From contig DATDTD010000064.1 of assembly GCA_035290965.1 (NCBI GenBank), positions 1 to 64,000 on the forward strand: 64,000 nucleotides of DNA, read 5' to 3'. Both the position numbers and the translations under genes were made by a program. The notes beneath the pieces are model-generated. The model was not told where the DNA came from. It did no database searches and saw only the letters and a program-made list of their open reading frames with translations. Positions 24,066 to 32,988 of the stretch are shown here, in pieces. The DNA comes from JAGVNX01 sp035290965. Lineage in GTDB: Archaea > Iainarchaeota > Iainarchaeia > Iainarchaeales > GCA-2688035. Numbering within the stretch: the stretch's first letter is position 1; the number at the start of each line of letters is the position of its first letter.

Positions 24066-25439
24066 TTACAAGAAGCCCTCTTTTCCCCGCAGATATCTAG
24101 TGAAAAATTCCTGAAATTCAGGGCTTTTTTTGTAGAGCTTTTCAAGGTTTTTTTCGTGCAAAACAACTGCCTTCTGCTGTATTGCCTTTTTCATGTCGGG
24201 CTTTTCCTGTGAAACAATTTTTTTTGCATATCCTGCCAAGAACTTTTCGGCGCTTGTAAATTCGCGTTCTGTTTCCAGAACCCACCTTCCCTTTTCAATT
24301 CTCGGCCCAGATAATGGCTTTTTATGGGCTTTAAGAAATTTTTCAGAATGCTCTTTCATTTCAACAGGCGGCCCTATTCTTTTCACTGCCTTCTGCAGTT
24401 GCAGGCTTTCAAGCTCGAACAAAAAAATAATATTGTTTTTTTCGTCAGTCCATTCAGCCGAAGAATCAACCTTGAAATCGTGGACTTCAAGCGCCTTGGA
24501 AATCTTTTCGCGCAGGCGCTTTATTTCCCCCCAGATAACATCAGCGAGCGCGCCTTTGGGATAGCCTATTTCAAGCCCGATTAATTCCTTTTTCTTCAAA
24601 ATCTCAAGAACCTTCTGCATTGGCAACGGAGTTATTCTTTCGGGGAAAAAGAATTTCATTGAAGGCTTTTTCAGGAAAGCGTTTGCAGCGGCAACAAGCC
24701 GATTGAATTGTTCAACTGAAAGCGCAGCAGCAACATTCCGATTTTTGTCCACTGGGTCGATTATTACAAGGTGCTTCTGGAATTTTTCCCTTGCCTCTTT
24801 TTTTTGCAAATGATTTTCAATGTCAATTACTTGTCCAAAAGAAAACTTTGCAATTGCTTTTATTGCATTTGCAAAAGTCTTGTATTTCAGAATCAGAAGC
24901 TCTACAACATACCCCGGAACAGAACCGGTCTTTATTTCTGCGCCGTAGGCATCTATTCCCTTCAGAAACTGCCGCAATAATCTTATTTCGTTTTTCTGTT
25001 TTTCCGAAAGCCTTTTTTTCAGATAGCGCTGGTGGAAAACGCTCCTGTCAACGCTGCTCATTTTTTTTGAGGCATCGCTTATTTTATAGCTTGGAACTAT
25101 TTCAACTTCAAAGCCGTAAATCATTCCCCTTACGTAGGGATGCTCGGAATATGCCTCTTCCCATTCATGTCCTTTGAAAACCTGCTTTCCAATCCGCAGG
25201 CCTTCTTTTTCAAACTCTTCCCTTGAAAGTTTCTGCGGGAATAAAACAAAAATATCCAGATCCCTGTCGCCTTTCAGGTGAGTGTCGCGCGCGCTGCTCC
25301 CTGCCCATACTACGTCAATGTGTTTTCCTTCCATTCCCTTGATCTGCTGCATTATTTTTTTTGCGAGCTCTGCCTCTGATTTTTTTTCCTCTGCAGAGGG
25401 AACAACGCGTTCCAGAACCTGTTTCAGCAATTCTTTCAT
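24066..25439 (-). CDS. cca: CCA-adding tRNA nucleotidyltransferase (archaeal class I)
   Basis: 457 residues. The catalytic GSSARDTHLKGDRDLDIFV (residues about 47-65) holds the two Asp of the nucleotidyltransferase site; VEIVPSYKI gives the third carboxylate strand. Length and C-terminal domains match archaeal class I CCA enzymes. It adds CCA to tRNA 3' ends, consistent with the three tRNA genes here lacking encoded CCA. Convergent with the methyltransferase gene, adjacent stops. Confidence 0.95.
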   Translation of the reverse strand: MKELLKQVLERVVPSAEEKKSEAELAKKIMQQIKGMEGKHIDVVWAGSSARDTHLKGDRDLDIFVLFPQKLSREEFEKEGLRIGKQVFKGHEWEEAYSEHPYVRGMIYGFEVEIVPSYKISDASKKMSSVDRSVFHQRYLKKRLSEKQKNEIRLLRQFLKGIDAYGAEIKTGSVPGYVVELLILKYKTFANAIKAIAKFSFGQVIDIENHLQKKEAREKFQKHLVIIDPVDKNRNVAAALSVEQFNRLVAAANAFLKKPSMKFFFPERITPLPMQKVLEILKKKELIGLEIGYPKGALADVIWGEIKRLREKISKALEVHDFKVDSSAEWTDEKNNIIFLFELESLQLQKAVKRIGPPVEMKEHSEKFLKAHKKPLSGPRIEKGRWVLETEREFTSAEKFLAGYAKKIVSQEKPDMKKAIQQKAVVLHEKNLEKLYKKSPEFQEFFTRYLRGKEGFL

Positions 25440-25514
25440 GTCAATCAGGAAAATATTGGCAAAAACCTGTTAATATTACTATCCCATTTTTGCATTGGAT
25501 TTCTGCAAATGCCC

Positions 25515-26171
25515 TTATGCTGCAAGCCTTTCCTTTGCCTTTGCAGCAGTGCCTGGCTTCCGCGCAAAATATCCAGTATGCGTTTTGGGATTAATGCGGA
25601 AAACATATCCTTTCCTTGGAATAGCGTGCTCAACCAGGAATCCATTTTCTTTCAGCATTCTTCTTATGATTTCCGCTATTTTGCTTGTCACTTTTGGAGT
25701 GCTGTCACTGTATTTTTCCCAAACCTCTTCTATGAAAAGCCCGACCCGTCCGATTTCTTCGGGGGAATTGACAAGTTTTTTTGTTGCTCGCATGCTGAAA
25801 TATCCAGTTACTTTTCCGTGCCTGTCAACTGTTTTAATATGCCAGACCTTTAGTCCGTATCCGAATACATGCTTTGTAAGAAAATAATTAAGGTCTCCGA
25901 GAGAAGGCGTTGAAATAGCCCTGCGCAGGGCATAGAAAGGGTGGGTATGCGCAAAAGCATGTTCATTTTCTCTTGGCGGAGAAGGATAGACAAATATTTT
26001 TCCGCGGCCCTCCTCGGCTTCTCTCATGAATCCCGGCTTTCCTTTCTGCCTGTACCAGCCCATTTCCCTTGTTTTGATTTCAGGCATTGCCTCAACAATC
26101 TGGTAAGGCCTTAATTTCTGAGGGTTTGTGGCAAGCATGTGCCTTATTTTTCTCTTGGTGGCAGGTTTCAT
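25515..26171 (-). CDS. Unknown protein with JAMM-like HTHP...S..D pattern
   Basis: 218 residues, basic. A segment around residue 70-90, FAHTHPFYALRRAISTPSLGD, resembles the metal loop of JAB/MPN metalloproteases (HxH...SxxD), but the spacing is 12 residues instead of the usual 7 and no certain upstream catalytic Glu is seen. It may be a diverged JAB-fold protein or unrelated. No close neighbours on the same strand. Confidence 0.5.
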   Translation of the reverse strand: MKPATKRKIRHMLATNPQKLRPYQIVEAMPEIKTREMGWYRQKGKPGFMREAEEGRGKIFVYPSPPRENEHAFAHTHPFYALRRAISTPSLGDLNYFLTKHVFGYGLKVWHIKTVDRHGKVTGYFSMRATKKLVNSPEEIGRVGLFIEEVWEKYSDSTPKVTSKIAEIIRRMLKENGFLVEHAIPRKGYVFRINPKTHTGYFARKPGTAAKAKERLAA

Positions 26172-26245
26172 GCAAAAACAATGGAAACTTCAAATAAAAA
26201 GATTTTGCTTTTGCACTGGGCTGCGGAATTGCATGCGTGAAAAAA

Positions 26246-26258
26246 CATATTTTTAAAA
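26246..26258 (+). promoter_or_regulatory. TATA box of the ferritin-like pair
   Basis: CATATTTTTAAAA, about 30 bases upstream of ATG 26282. The spacing predicts a leaderless message and rules out the GTG at 26237 as the start. Confidence 0.55.
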
Positions 26259-26281
26259 CAACGCGCGGTCATTTTTTGTTC

Positions 26282-26497
26282 ATGCTTTCCAAAAGCGAAT
26301 TGCTTGCCGCGCTTGACAATGCCCTGAGATTTGAGCTCGAAGAGGGAGTTTCAAGATACTCTGCAATAATCCGGCAGGCTCCCGATGCAGAATCAAAAAA
26401 AATACTGGAAAAACTTTTGCGTGAAACAAAACAGCATGCATTGACTCTTGTTCAGCTGAAATTCCTTGTTCTGGAGGCTGACAAAAATGGCTACTGA
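26282..26497 (+). CDS. Half-size ferritin/rubrerythrin-like protein A
   Basis: 71 residues, all helical. It contains an E-x-x-x-S-R-Y helix (RFELEEGVSRYSAII) and an E-x-x-H helix (RETKQHALTL), the ligand pattern of one half of a ferritin-like di-iron four-helix bundle. The next gene, overlapping by 11 bases, carries the same pattern. Together they could assemble into one complete bundle. Iron storage or peroxide reduction is inferred. Confidence 0.65.
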   Translation: MLSKSELLAALDNALRFELEEGVSRYSAIIRQAPDAESKKILEKLLRETKQHALTLVQLKFLVLEADKNGY

Positions 26498-26675
26498 AAG
26501 CTTTTTGCTTGACCTGCAAAGCCTTTTGAGGCTTGAACAGAACATGGAATCTGTTTACGAGAAAATATTGAAGCAGATTAGCACTCCTGAAATCAGCGGG
26601 CCGATAAAGGCAATAGATGTGCAGGAACAGGAACATGTAAGGCTGCTTGAAAAACTGATTGAAAAGCACGCATAG
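26487..26675 (+). CDS. Half-size ferritin/rubrerythrin-like protein B
   Basis: 62 residues from ATG 26487, inside the end of the previous gene. It has LRLEQNMESVYEKIL (E...Y) and VQEQEHVRLLEKL (E-x-x-H), again half of a di-iron helical bundle. The overlap implies coupled translation and a heteromeric complex with protein A. Confidence 0.65.
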   Translation: MATESFLLDLQSLLRLEQNMESVYEKILKQISTPEISGPIKAIDVQEQEHVRLLEKLIEKHA

Positions 26676-26736
26676 CAGCCTTGGTTTCAAGCCAAAAATT
26701 AATTATACAGGTTACTGCCTATTATTCTCGGTTCAA

Positions 26737-28287
26737 ATGCAGGAAAAGCCAAAGCAGCCTTTTGGAAAAAAATTGGATTCCTACGACAACATAGAGATTA
26801 CCGAGGAATTTCCCTTCAATTTGTACAATGTAAAAGCGCAGGAGCTTCCCCAGAACGAAAGGCTTATTGCAAATGCATTGGTTCAATTGATTTTAAGAAA
26901 ATCCTCTTTCCACGACCTTGAATCTGTTCTTGGAAAAAACGCTTCGTTGGTTGAAGAAATCCGCAGTGAAATAATCCAGCCCATTGATGCAGAGGAAATG
27001 CTCCAGAAGTTTCCCAGCACAGAGGCATTGGAAAAAATAGGGAAAACCATTCTCGGGATTGCAAAAAAGATTCAGGTGAAAAACCCGGAGCTTTTCACGC
27101 AGATTGTGCTTGATGAAACCTTGGGCTTCAGGAGCCTTTCTTCCTTTATGCGCGACAATCTGCTTGAGGAAATAATGGTTAACGGTTTTGAAAAAAATGT
27201 TTTTGTTTTGCACAAAAGGTTCGGCATATGCAAAACAAACATTGTTGCCCGTAAAAATGGATTCCTGCACGAAACAATTTCAAGGATTGCCGCAACAGCA
27301 AACAGGCAGTTCAGCGAGCACAGCCCCCTGCTTGATGCACGTCTTCCTGACGGAAGCAGGGCAAATGCAACTCTGCAGTATGTGACTCCCGCAGGCCCCT
27401 CCCTTACAATTAGAAAATTCAATCCAGTTCCCTTTTCAATAACAGATTTGCTCGCAAACAGCACTCTTTCCAGCGAAGCCGCGGCTTTTTTGTGGACAAT
27501 GATTGAGGGAATGAATATTTCCCCGAAAAACATTATTATTACCGGGGGAGCGGGAAGCGGAAAAACCTCTCTCCTGAATGTCCTGAGTTTTTTTATCAGG
27601 AAGCACGAAAGAATTATTTCAATCGAGGACACAATAGAGCTTGATTTTGCGGGAAGGGAAAACTGGATTCAGATGGAATCAAGGCCTGCGCTTCACGATA
27701 TTCCCTCTGTTTCAATGGATGACCTGCTGAAAAACTCTTTGAGAATGCGCCCTGACAGGCTTATTGTGGGGGAAGTGCGCGGAGAAGAAGCCCAGACACT
27801 GTTTGTTGCAATGGACACAGGGCATGAAGGAATTCTGGGAACTTTACACAGCAACACTGCAAGGGAAATGCTCCTGCGCTTAAAAAGCGCTCCAATGAAT
27901 GTTCCGGAACAAATGCTCCCATTGCTTGATTTTGTAATAGTAATGCAGCGCAGGTATAACCCCGAAAAAGGAATGCAGCGCAGGATAAAGCAGATTGCCG
28001 AAGTATCCAGAATGGACGACAAGGTTTTGTTGAGCAATATTTTCGAGTTCAACGAAAAAAAGGATGCAGTGGAAAAAACAGATGTTCCGAGCCATGTCTT
28101 TGAAATGCTTGCAAACGAATGCGGAATGCAGAAAAACGATTTGAAAAAAGAAATCCTGATCCGCCAGAAAATCCTTGACTGGGCTTTTTTGGAAAAAAAG
28201 CATTCAAACAGCGAGCTCGAGGAAATAATTCAGGGCTATTATTACAATCCCGAAAAAATCCTGAAAAAAGTAAGCGAAAGCCTCTAA
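26737..28287 (+). CDS. Type IV pilus/secretion ATPase (GspE/TadA/VirB11 family), orphan
   Basis: 516 residues from ATG 26737, placed by a TATA-like AATTAATTATA near 26700. Motifs in order: the N-terminal ring domain with LLEEIMVNG, LLDARLPDGSRANAT, Walker A TGGAGSGKTS, the Asp box IISIEDTIELDF, Walker B RMRPDRLIVGEVRGEEA and the His box DTGHEGILGTLHSN. It powers pilus assembly or secretion. Unlike the paralogue at 51741-55010 it has no intein and no TadB/TadC or pilin genes nearby. Confidence 0.92.
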   Translation: MQEKPKQPFGKKLDSYDNIEITEEFPFNLYNVKAQELPQNERLIANALVQLILRKSSFHDLESVLGKNASLVEEIRSEIIQPIDAEEMLQKFPSTEALEKIGKTILGIAKKIQVKNPELFTQIVLDETLGFRSLSSFMRDNLLEEIMVNGFEKNVFVLHKRFGICKTNIVARKNGFLHETISRIAATANRQFSEHSPLLDARLPDGSRANATLQYVTPAGPSLTIRKFNPVPFSITDLLANSTLSSEAAAFLWTMIEGMNISPKNIIITGGAGSGKTSLLNVLSFFIRKHERIISIEDTIELDFAGRENWIQMESRPALHDIPSVSMDDLLKNSLRMRPDRLIVGEVRGEEAQTLFVAMDTGHEGILGTLHSNTAREMLLRLKSAPMNVPEQMLPLLDFVIVMQRRYNPEKGMQRRIKQIAEVSRMDDKVLLSNIFEFNEKKDAVEKTDVPSHVFEMLANECGMQKNDLKKEILIRQKILDWAFLEKKHSNSELEEIIQGYYYNPEKILKKVSESL

Positions 28288-28823
28288 GCAGAAAATTCTA
28301 TTGAAAAAAGTTTTTTGTAGTGCGGCCCCTTGGGTGTTAAGGTTGACTGCATCAAGTCAAAGCCCCGCACTTTTATTTTTTCAAAAAACTTTTTTCCCCT
28401 GAGTCTTTCAACCGCAGAATCAAACTCTTTTTTATACGCTCCCTTGTTTCTTGCAAGCGTAAGATGCGCGTGAAAATCCTCGCAGGGCATTTCCAATGCA
28501 GTGCATAATTTTCTTGAAAGCAGGTTGAATTCCTCTGTTCCCTTTCCAGTCCCAAGCCAGAGCACTCTTCCCTTGAAGTGCCCTATGCAATTTATCTCTG
28601 CTTCAAATGATTCAAAGCTTTCAAGCGCTGATGCCTTTTTCTGCAGCTCTGGAATTTTTTCCTCTGGAAAATAACCCAGAAAAGCAAGCGTAATGTGAAG
28701 GTTTTCCCTGCTTACTTTTCCAAATCCCTCTTTCGGAATTTCAGAAACAAGCTCATTGAAAATTTTTTCCTTTAGCTCTTCCGAAAAATTAACCGCAAAA
28801 AACAATCTTGCATTTTCAGTCAT
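28284..28823 (-). CDS. thpR: RNA 2',3'-cyclic phosphodiesterase ThpR (LigT)
   Basis: 179 residues, the usual length. Two H-x-T/S motifs, HITLAFLG near residue 43 and HAHLTLAR near 120, form the 2H phosphoesterase active site. It opens 2',3'-cyclic phosphates on RNA ends. Its ATG overlaps the taw3 stop by four bases, so the two are translationally coupled. Confidence 0.93.
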   Translation of the reverse strand: MTENARLFFAVNFSEELKEKIFNELVSEIPKEGFGKVSRENLHITLAFLGYFPEEKIPELQKKASALESFESFEAEINCIGHFKGRVLWLGTGKGTEEFNLLSRKLCTALEMPCEDFHAHLTLARNKGAYKKEFDSAVERLRGKKFFEKIKVRGFDLMQSTLTPKGPHYKKLFSIEFSA

Positions 28824-29413
28824 TTCAGCGCCTTTCTCAGCTCTTTTTCAAGCCGTTTTATTGTCACAAAGTTTTTTTTGATTTTTTCATTCGCCTTCCT
28901 GACTAAAAACTCGAGGAATTCCTTTTCCACAAGGATTTTTTCACTGCTTTTAACCGGCACGGAAATTCTCTGTGTTCCTTCTATTTCAAACAAAAATTTT
29001 CCGGGTTTTGCGACAATTATTCCGCCCCTTTTCACTCCCGCTCTCTTCATTGTTTCAAGAACAATGTTTGCGTTTTCAAGAGTGCCTGTTCCCAGATGCA
29101 GAATTATAGGCTCCATTTTGAACCAGATTTCATTGGAAGTTTTTTCCTGCAGCGCGTTCCATACTTCGCTTGGCTTCACAACATTGTGCCATTTCCTGTG
29201 AAATTTTGTCCCTAACTTTTTTTCGTCCTTTGACATCTGCAGCAGGAGAATTCTTCCCGAACAGCAGCTTGAAGTGAAAAAGTTTTTTGTTTTTGCCACA
29301 AAACTGCACAAGGGAATAAGCGCCTCGTCCGCCTTTCCTTCTTGCACGGCCTTTGCGAATGTTTCTGCATGCCTTTTTTTTGTCATCAAAAACCTTGTTT
29401 CATCAGTGTCCAT
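28820..29413 (-). CDS. taw3: tRNA wybutosine-pathway methyltransferase Taw3 (TYW3)
   Basis: 197 residues. The TYW3 signature FFTSSCCSGRILLL near residue 45 is present (one extra Cys compared with the usual SSCSGR), with KWHNVVKPSEVW and EPIILHLGTGTLENA further on. It methylates a wyosine intermediate at G37 of tRNA-Phe. Coupled with thpR, an RNA-end enzyme. Confidence 0.9.
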   Translation of the reverse strand: MDTDETRFLMTKKRHAETFAKAVQEGKADEALIPLCSFVAKTKNFFTSSCCSGRILLLQMSKDEKKLGTKFHRKWHNVVKPSEVWNALQEKTSNEIWFKMEPIILHLGTGTLENANIVLETMKRAGVKRGGIIVAKPGKFLFEIEGTQRISVPVKSSEKILVEKEFLEFLVRKANEKIKKNFVTIKRLEKELRKALK

Positions 29414-29429
29414 TTTTGCACCCCCGCAA

Positions 29430-30083
29430 TTACTGCAGGCTTATTCTCTCGAATTTTATTTTTTCTCCCTGCAGTTCAAGCACAATCGCGTGCATGTCCT
29501 TTACTGCGCCCGAGTTTATGCAGAGAGTTTTTCCTATTTTTTCCTCTCCGAATGCTTCGTGGCAGTGCGCGCACAAATGCAGCAATGGCCGGAATTCTTC
29601 TATTATTTTTCTCACTGCGCTTGAGCCTATGTGGACTCCCCTGCTTGCAAAATCAATTTTTGTCCCAAGGGGAGGGAGGTGAGTGCAGAGAACAATGTTT
29701 TTTTCTCCCGCGCAGAGTTTTTTCAAAGTGCTGTAAATTTTTTCTTCCGAAAAATTTGTTTCCCCCGGATTTCCAAGGATAGCGCCTCCGAAGCCAATGA
29801 AAGTAAAACCTTCAATTTTTGCTTTTTTTGAGTGCAGCGAAATTCCGCGCTCTTCAAAAAACCCTGAAACTTCTTTCAGGTCAAGGTTTCCGGGCAGCGC
29901 AAGGATTTTTTTGTTCCCGATTATCTGCAGGATTTTTTTTATGTCTGAAATCCCCCCGTAATGCGTGTTGTCTCCGAGCAGCAGAACCAGTTCTGTGCCT
30001 TTTTGTTTTTCAAAAGCGCTTTTTGCTGTTTTTTCAAGCATTTCCATGCTTGAATGGATGTCCGCAAAGACTGCTATTTTCAT
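29430..30083 (-). CDS. Calcineurin-like metallophosphoesterase
   Basis: 217 residues from ATG 30083. Metal motifs: FADIHSS (D-x-H), LLLGDNTHYG (GD), LALPGNLDL (GN in place of GNHD), LCTHLPPLG (H) and LHLCAHCHEAFG (GHxH position reads AHCH). This YfcE-like layout suggests phosphodiesterase activity; the usual His of GNHD is replaced by Leu. Substrate unknown. Follows 16 bases upstream of taw3 on the same strand. Confidence 0.85.
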   Translation of the reverse strand: MKIAVFADIHSSMEMLEKTAKSAFEKQKGTELVLLLGDNTHYGGISDIKKILQIIGNKKILALPGNLDLKEVSGFFEERGISLHSKKAKIEGFTFIGFGGAILGNPGETNFSEEKIYSTLKKLCAGEKNIVLCTHLPPLGTKIDFASRGVHIGSSAVRKIIEEFRPLLHLCAHCHEAFGEEKIGKTLCINSGAVKDMHAIVLELQGEKIKFERISLQ

Positions 30084-30162
30084 ACACAAGCCTTTTAAAT
30101 TTTATATCTGATAAATAGTAATAATTTCATAACGCAGGTTTTTAATCATAAAGGGGTTTTTC

Positions 30163-30954
30163 TTGCTTTCAAGGTTTGCACAGATTTTCGCGCTTTTCTT
30201 TGCCATAACTCTTTTTTTTGGATTTGCATCTGCAGCAATAAAGGTTGTCCTTCCCGTTGAGGCGCAGGTTTCAAGCGGCGAGGAAATCGATTTCGGGAAT
30301 GTTGCAGTGGGGGAAACCTTCAGCGTTGTACTCCAGAAAAATTCCGGAGAGGGATTTTCCTGGGACAATGTTTCAGTCAATGTCCCGAACGGCTGGCAGG
30401 CAAATTATTCTCTGGGGGATAAGACAATGATTGCAGAAATTTCAGTGCCGAGAAACGCTCTTGAAAGCGTCCAGGTGCTTTATTTTTCGCTTTCCTCTTC
30501 TGAAAAATCCGCGGAAGAAAACTTCAAGGGAGTCCTGACAGTCAAAAAAAACCTTCTTACTGTTTCAATCGACAATCTCAAGCAGGATGCAGTTGTTGGA
30601 AAACCTATTACCTATACTTTGATTGCAAGCAATGATTCGATTGCAAAGCACAGCGTACTTGTCGCTTCCTCTCTTCCAAATTACTGGTTCGAGCCATTTA
30701 CAATTGCGCTTGAGCCCAAGCAGAAAAAAGAGCTAGTCCTCTCACTTACTCCGCAGGCATATGGATTGAGAAATTTTTCCTTTTTTACAAGGTCTGCGCA
30801 GAATGACTTTTCAAGGGAATTTGTTTCAGAGCTTAGGGTTGCACCGACATTGCAGGGAAAATTCCTTGCTCCCGCATACGCATTTCCATTATTTTCCTTA
30901 TCCAACTTTGCCTTTTACCTTCTGAATTCGCTTCTTTCAATGCCATTTGCATGA
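30163..30954 (+). CDS. Secreted/membrane-anchored beta-sandwich protein
   Basis: 263 residues from TTG 30163 (GGGGTTTTTC upstream). A signal peptide covers about residues 1-24 (AQIFALFFAITLFFGFASAA). The rest looks like one or two Ig-like beta domains (FGNVAVGETFSVVL, VGKPITYTLIASN, ALEPKQKKELVLSLTP) as in NEW3/DUF11-type cell-surface modules. A short hydrophobic stretch near the C-terminus may anchor it. Function unknown; likely cell envelope. Confidence 0.7.
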   Translation: MLSRFAQIFALFFAITLFFGFASAAIKVVLPVEAQVSSGEEIDFGNVAVGETFSVVLQKNSGEGFSWDNVSVNVPNGWQANYSLGDKTMIAEISVPRNALESVQVLYFSLSSSEKSAEENFKGVLTVKKNLLTVSIDNLKQDAVVGKPITYTLIASNDSIAKHSVLVASSLPNYWFEPFTIALEPKQKKELVLSLTPQAYGLRNFSFFTRSAQNDFSREFVSELRVAPTLQGKFLAPAYAFPLFSLSNFAFYLLNSLLSMPFA

Positions 30955-30960
30955 AGAAGT

Positions 30961-32568
30961 GTGCATGAGTGGTTTTTTTTGCCTGCTATTCTGGAAGAAT
31001 ACTCAAAGCAAATAATTTCCCTGATTGAAGAAGGAAAGATAACAAACAAGCGCACTCTTAACGAACACAAAATCCTTTTGTGCAAAAAACTCGGCATAAA
31101 AGACCTGCCTTCAAATCCAGACATTCTTTTTTTTGCAAAAACAAGGGAACAGAAAATCCTGCGCATTCTCGGCATAAAACCCACAAGGACTCTTTCGGGA
31201 GTTGCAGTAATTGCAGTAATGTCTCCTCCTGAAAAATGCCCGGGAAAATGCATTTACTGCCCTAGCTCTCTTCTTCCGAATCAAAAAACTCCGAAAAGTT
31301 ATACTGGAAGGGAGCCCGCAACAATGCGCGCAGTAAAAAACAATTTTTCCGCAAAAAAACAGATTTTTTCAAGGCTGAAGTCTCTTGAGGAAACAGGGCA
31401 CAGCACTGAAAAAATAGAGCTCATAATAATGGGGGGCACGTTTCCCGCAATGCCTTTTCAAAAGCAGAAAAAATTTGTTTTGGACTGCTTAAACTCTATT
31501 TCTGGAAAAAAAACAAGTTCTCTGGAAAAGGCAAAGCTTTTTGCGGAAAAATCAGAAAAGCGCGTAGTGGGAATTACTTTTGAAACCCGCCCTGATTTCT
31601 GCGGGAAAAAAGAAATCAAAACACTGCTTGATTTCGGGGCAACAAGAGTGGAGTTAGGGGTTCAAAGCGTTTTCGATGATGTTCTAAAAAAAATAAACCG
31701 TGGGCATTCAGTGCAGGAAACAATTACTGCAACGCAATTGTTGAAGGATTCCGCCTTCAAAGTAACTTATCACTTTATGCCGGGCCTGCCGGGAAGTTCT
31801 TCTGCAGGGGATTTGAGTGCAGTGAAAAAGATTTTTTCACAACAGGAATTCAGGCCTGATTCCCTGAAAATCTATCCCTGCCTTGTAATTGAGGGAACAG
31901 AACTTTTCAGGATTTGGAAGCGCGGAGAGTTTGAGCCGCTTTCAACTGAAAGCGCAGTGAAGCTTGTTTCAAAAATAAAGGGGATTGTTCCGCGCTGGGT
32001 GCGGATAATGCGCGTACAGAGAGACATTCCGCATTATCTTGTAAAGGCGGGAGTCCAGAAAACAAACCTGCGGCAGATTGTTTCAGAGGAAATGCATAGG
32101 CAAGGAAAAAAATGTTCCTGTATCCGCTGCAGGGAAGCGGGGCTTCTTTCTTTGCGCTCTGAAAAAAAGTTTGATTTGGAAAATGCAAAAATCTTTGTGG
32201 ATTCCTATTCTGCGAGCAATGGAAAGGATTTTTTTATTTCTCTTGAAGACAAGAAAAGGGAATTATTGTATGGCTTTACGCGCCTGCGCTTTCCTTCAAG
32301 TCCTTTTCTGAAGGAAATTGATTCCGAAACAGCGCTTATTCGGGAACTGCATGTTTTCGGAACTGCTCTTCCCCTTGATTCCCATGAAGATTCAGGCTTT
32401 CAGCACAGGGGAATCGGAAAAATGCTTCTGCAGAAAGCCGAAGAGATTGCCATTGAAAAATTTGATGCGAAAAAACTTACAGTGATTTCCGGCTTGGGGG
32501 CAAAGCAGTATTATTTCTCGTTGGGCTTTGAAAGGAACTGTTTTTTTGTTTCAAAAAAGCTTTTTTAA
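30961..32568 (+). CDS. elp3: Elp3 tRNA uridine-34 acetyltransferase
   Basis: 535 residues from GTG 30961. Radical SAM cluster motif EKCPGKCIYCPS (C-x3-C-x2-C), LGVQSVFDDVLKKINRGH, then a Cys-rich segment KKCSCIRCRE and a C-terminal GNAT domain with HRGIGKMLLQKAEE. Elp3 makes carboxymethyl-uridine at the tRNA wobble position. Archaeal members act without the eukaryotic Elongator partners. Confidence 0.95.
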   Translation: MHEWFFLPAILEEYSKQIISLIEEGKITNKRTLNEHKILLCKKLGIKDLPSNPDILFFAKTREQKILRILGIKPTRTLSGVAVIAVMSPPEKCPGKCIYCPSSLLPNQKTPKSYTGREPATMRAVKNNFSAKKQIFSRLKSLEETGHSTEKIELIIMGGTFPAMPFQKQKKFVLDCLNSISGKKTSSLEKAKLFAEKSEKRVVGITFETRPDFCGKKEIKTLLDFGATRVELGVQSVFDDVLKKINRGHSVQETITATQLLKDSAFKVTYHFMPGLPGSSSAGDLSAVKKIFSQQEFRPDSLKIYPCLVIEGTELFRIWKRGEFEPLSTESAVKLVSKIKGIVPRWVRIMRVQRDIPHYLVKAGVQKTNLRQIVSEEMHRQGKKCSCIRCREAGLLSLRSEKKFDLENAKIFVDSYSASNGKDFFISLEDKKRELLYGFTRLRFPSSPFLKEIDSETALIRELHVFGTALPLDSHEDSGFQHRGIGKMLLQKAEEIAIEKFDAKKLTVISGLGAKQYYFSLGFERNCFFVSKKLF

Positions 32569-32589
32569 CCTGCCCTGCGTTATTTATTC

Positions 32590-32898
32590 ATGGCAGAGCA
32601 TGACGAATGGCTTTTGTTCCTTGAATCCCATCCGGAACTCTGGCGGATTTCAAAATCAACTATTTTAATGAAAATCCTCGAACAGTTGTGCAAAGAATCC
32701 CTTTCCCTTGAAGCTCTTTATTTTCATTTTCCGAGCATTTCCCTGCCTGATCTTGAAGAAATCCTTGAAACCTTTATTGCAGACAGGCTTGTTGAGAAGC
32801 AGTTTGTGGCAAAAAGCATTGTTTTCCATGCAACTGAAAAATGCAGGAAATTCATGGTTGTTTACAGCAGTGCAAAAAGCTCCTTTACAGTCAAGTAA
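32590..32898 (+). CDS. Small winged-helix-like protein
   Basis: 102 residues. Helical N-terminus, then LMKILEQLCKESLSLEALYFHFPSISLPDLEEILETFIADRLVEKQF, which fits a winged helix (three helices and a wing) of MarR/DUF type. No ligand Cys or metal site. It may be a DNA-binding regulator for the neighbouring Rossmann-type protein at 32989, or unrelated. Confidence 0.55.
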   Translation: MAEHDEWLLFLESHPELWRISKSTILMKILEQLCKESLSLEALYFHFPSISLPDLEEILETFIADRLVEKQFVAKSIVFHATEKCRKFMVVYSSAKSSFTVK

Positions 32899-32988
32899 AC
32901 TCCCATGAAACGCGCTTTTCGAACCATTTATAAATTATATATACTACTAAAATTTTTATTAAATATAAAAAGGAAAGGGAGTTTTTTT

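Noticed and set aside
25515..26171. Confident JAMM protease call
   Set aside because: HTHP and SLGD are present but spaced 12 residues apart instead of 7 and the catalytic Glu is uncertain, so I kept it as unknown.
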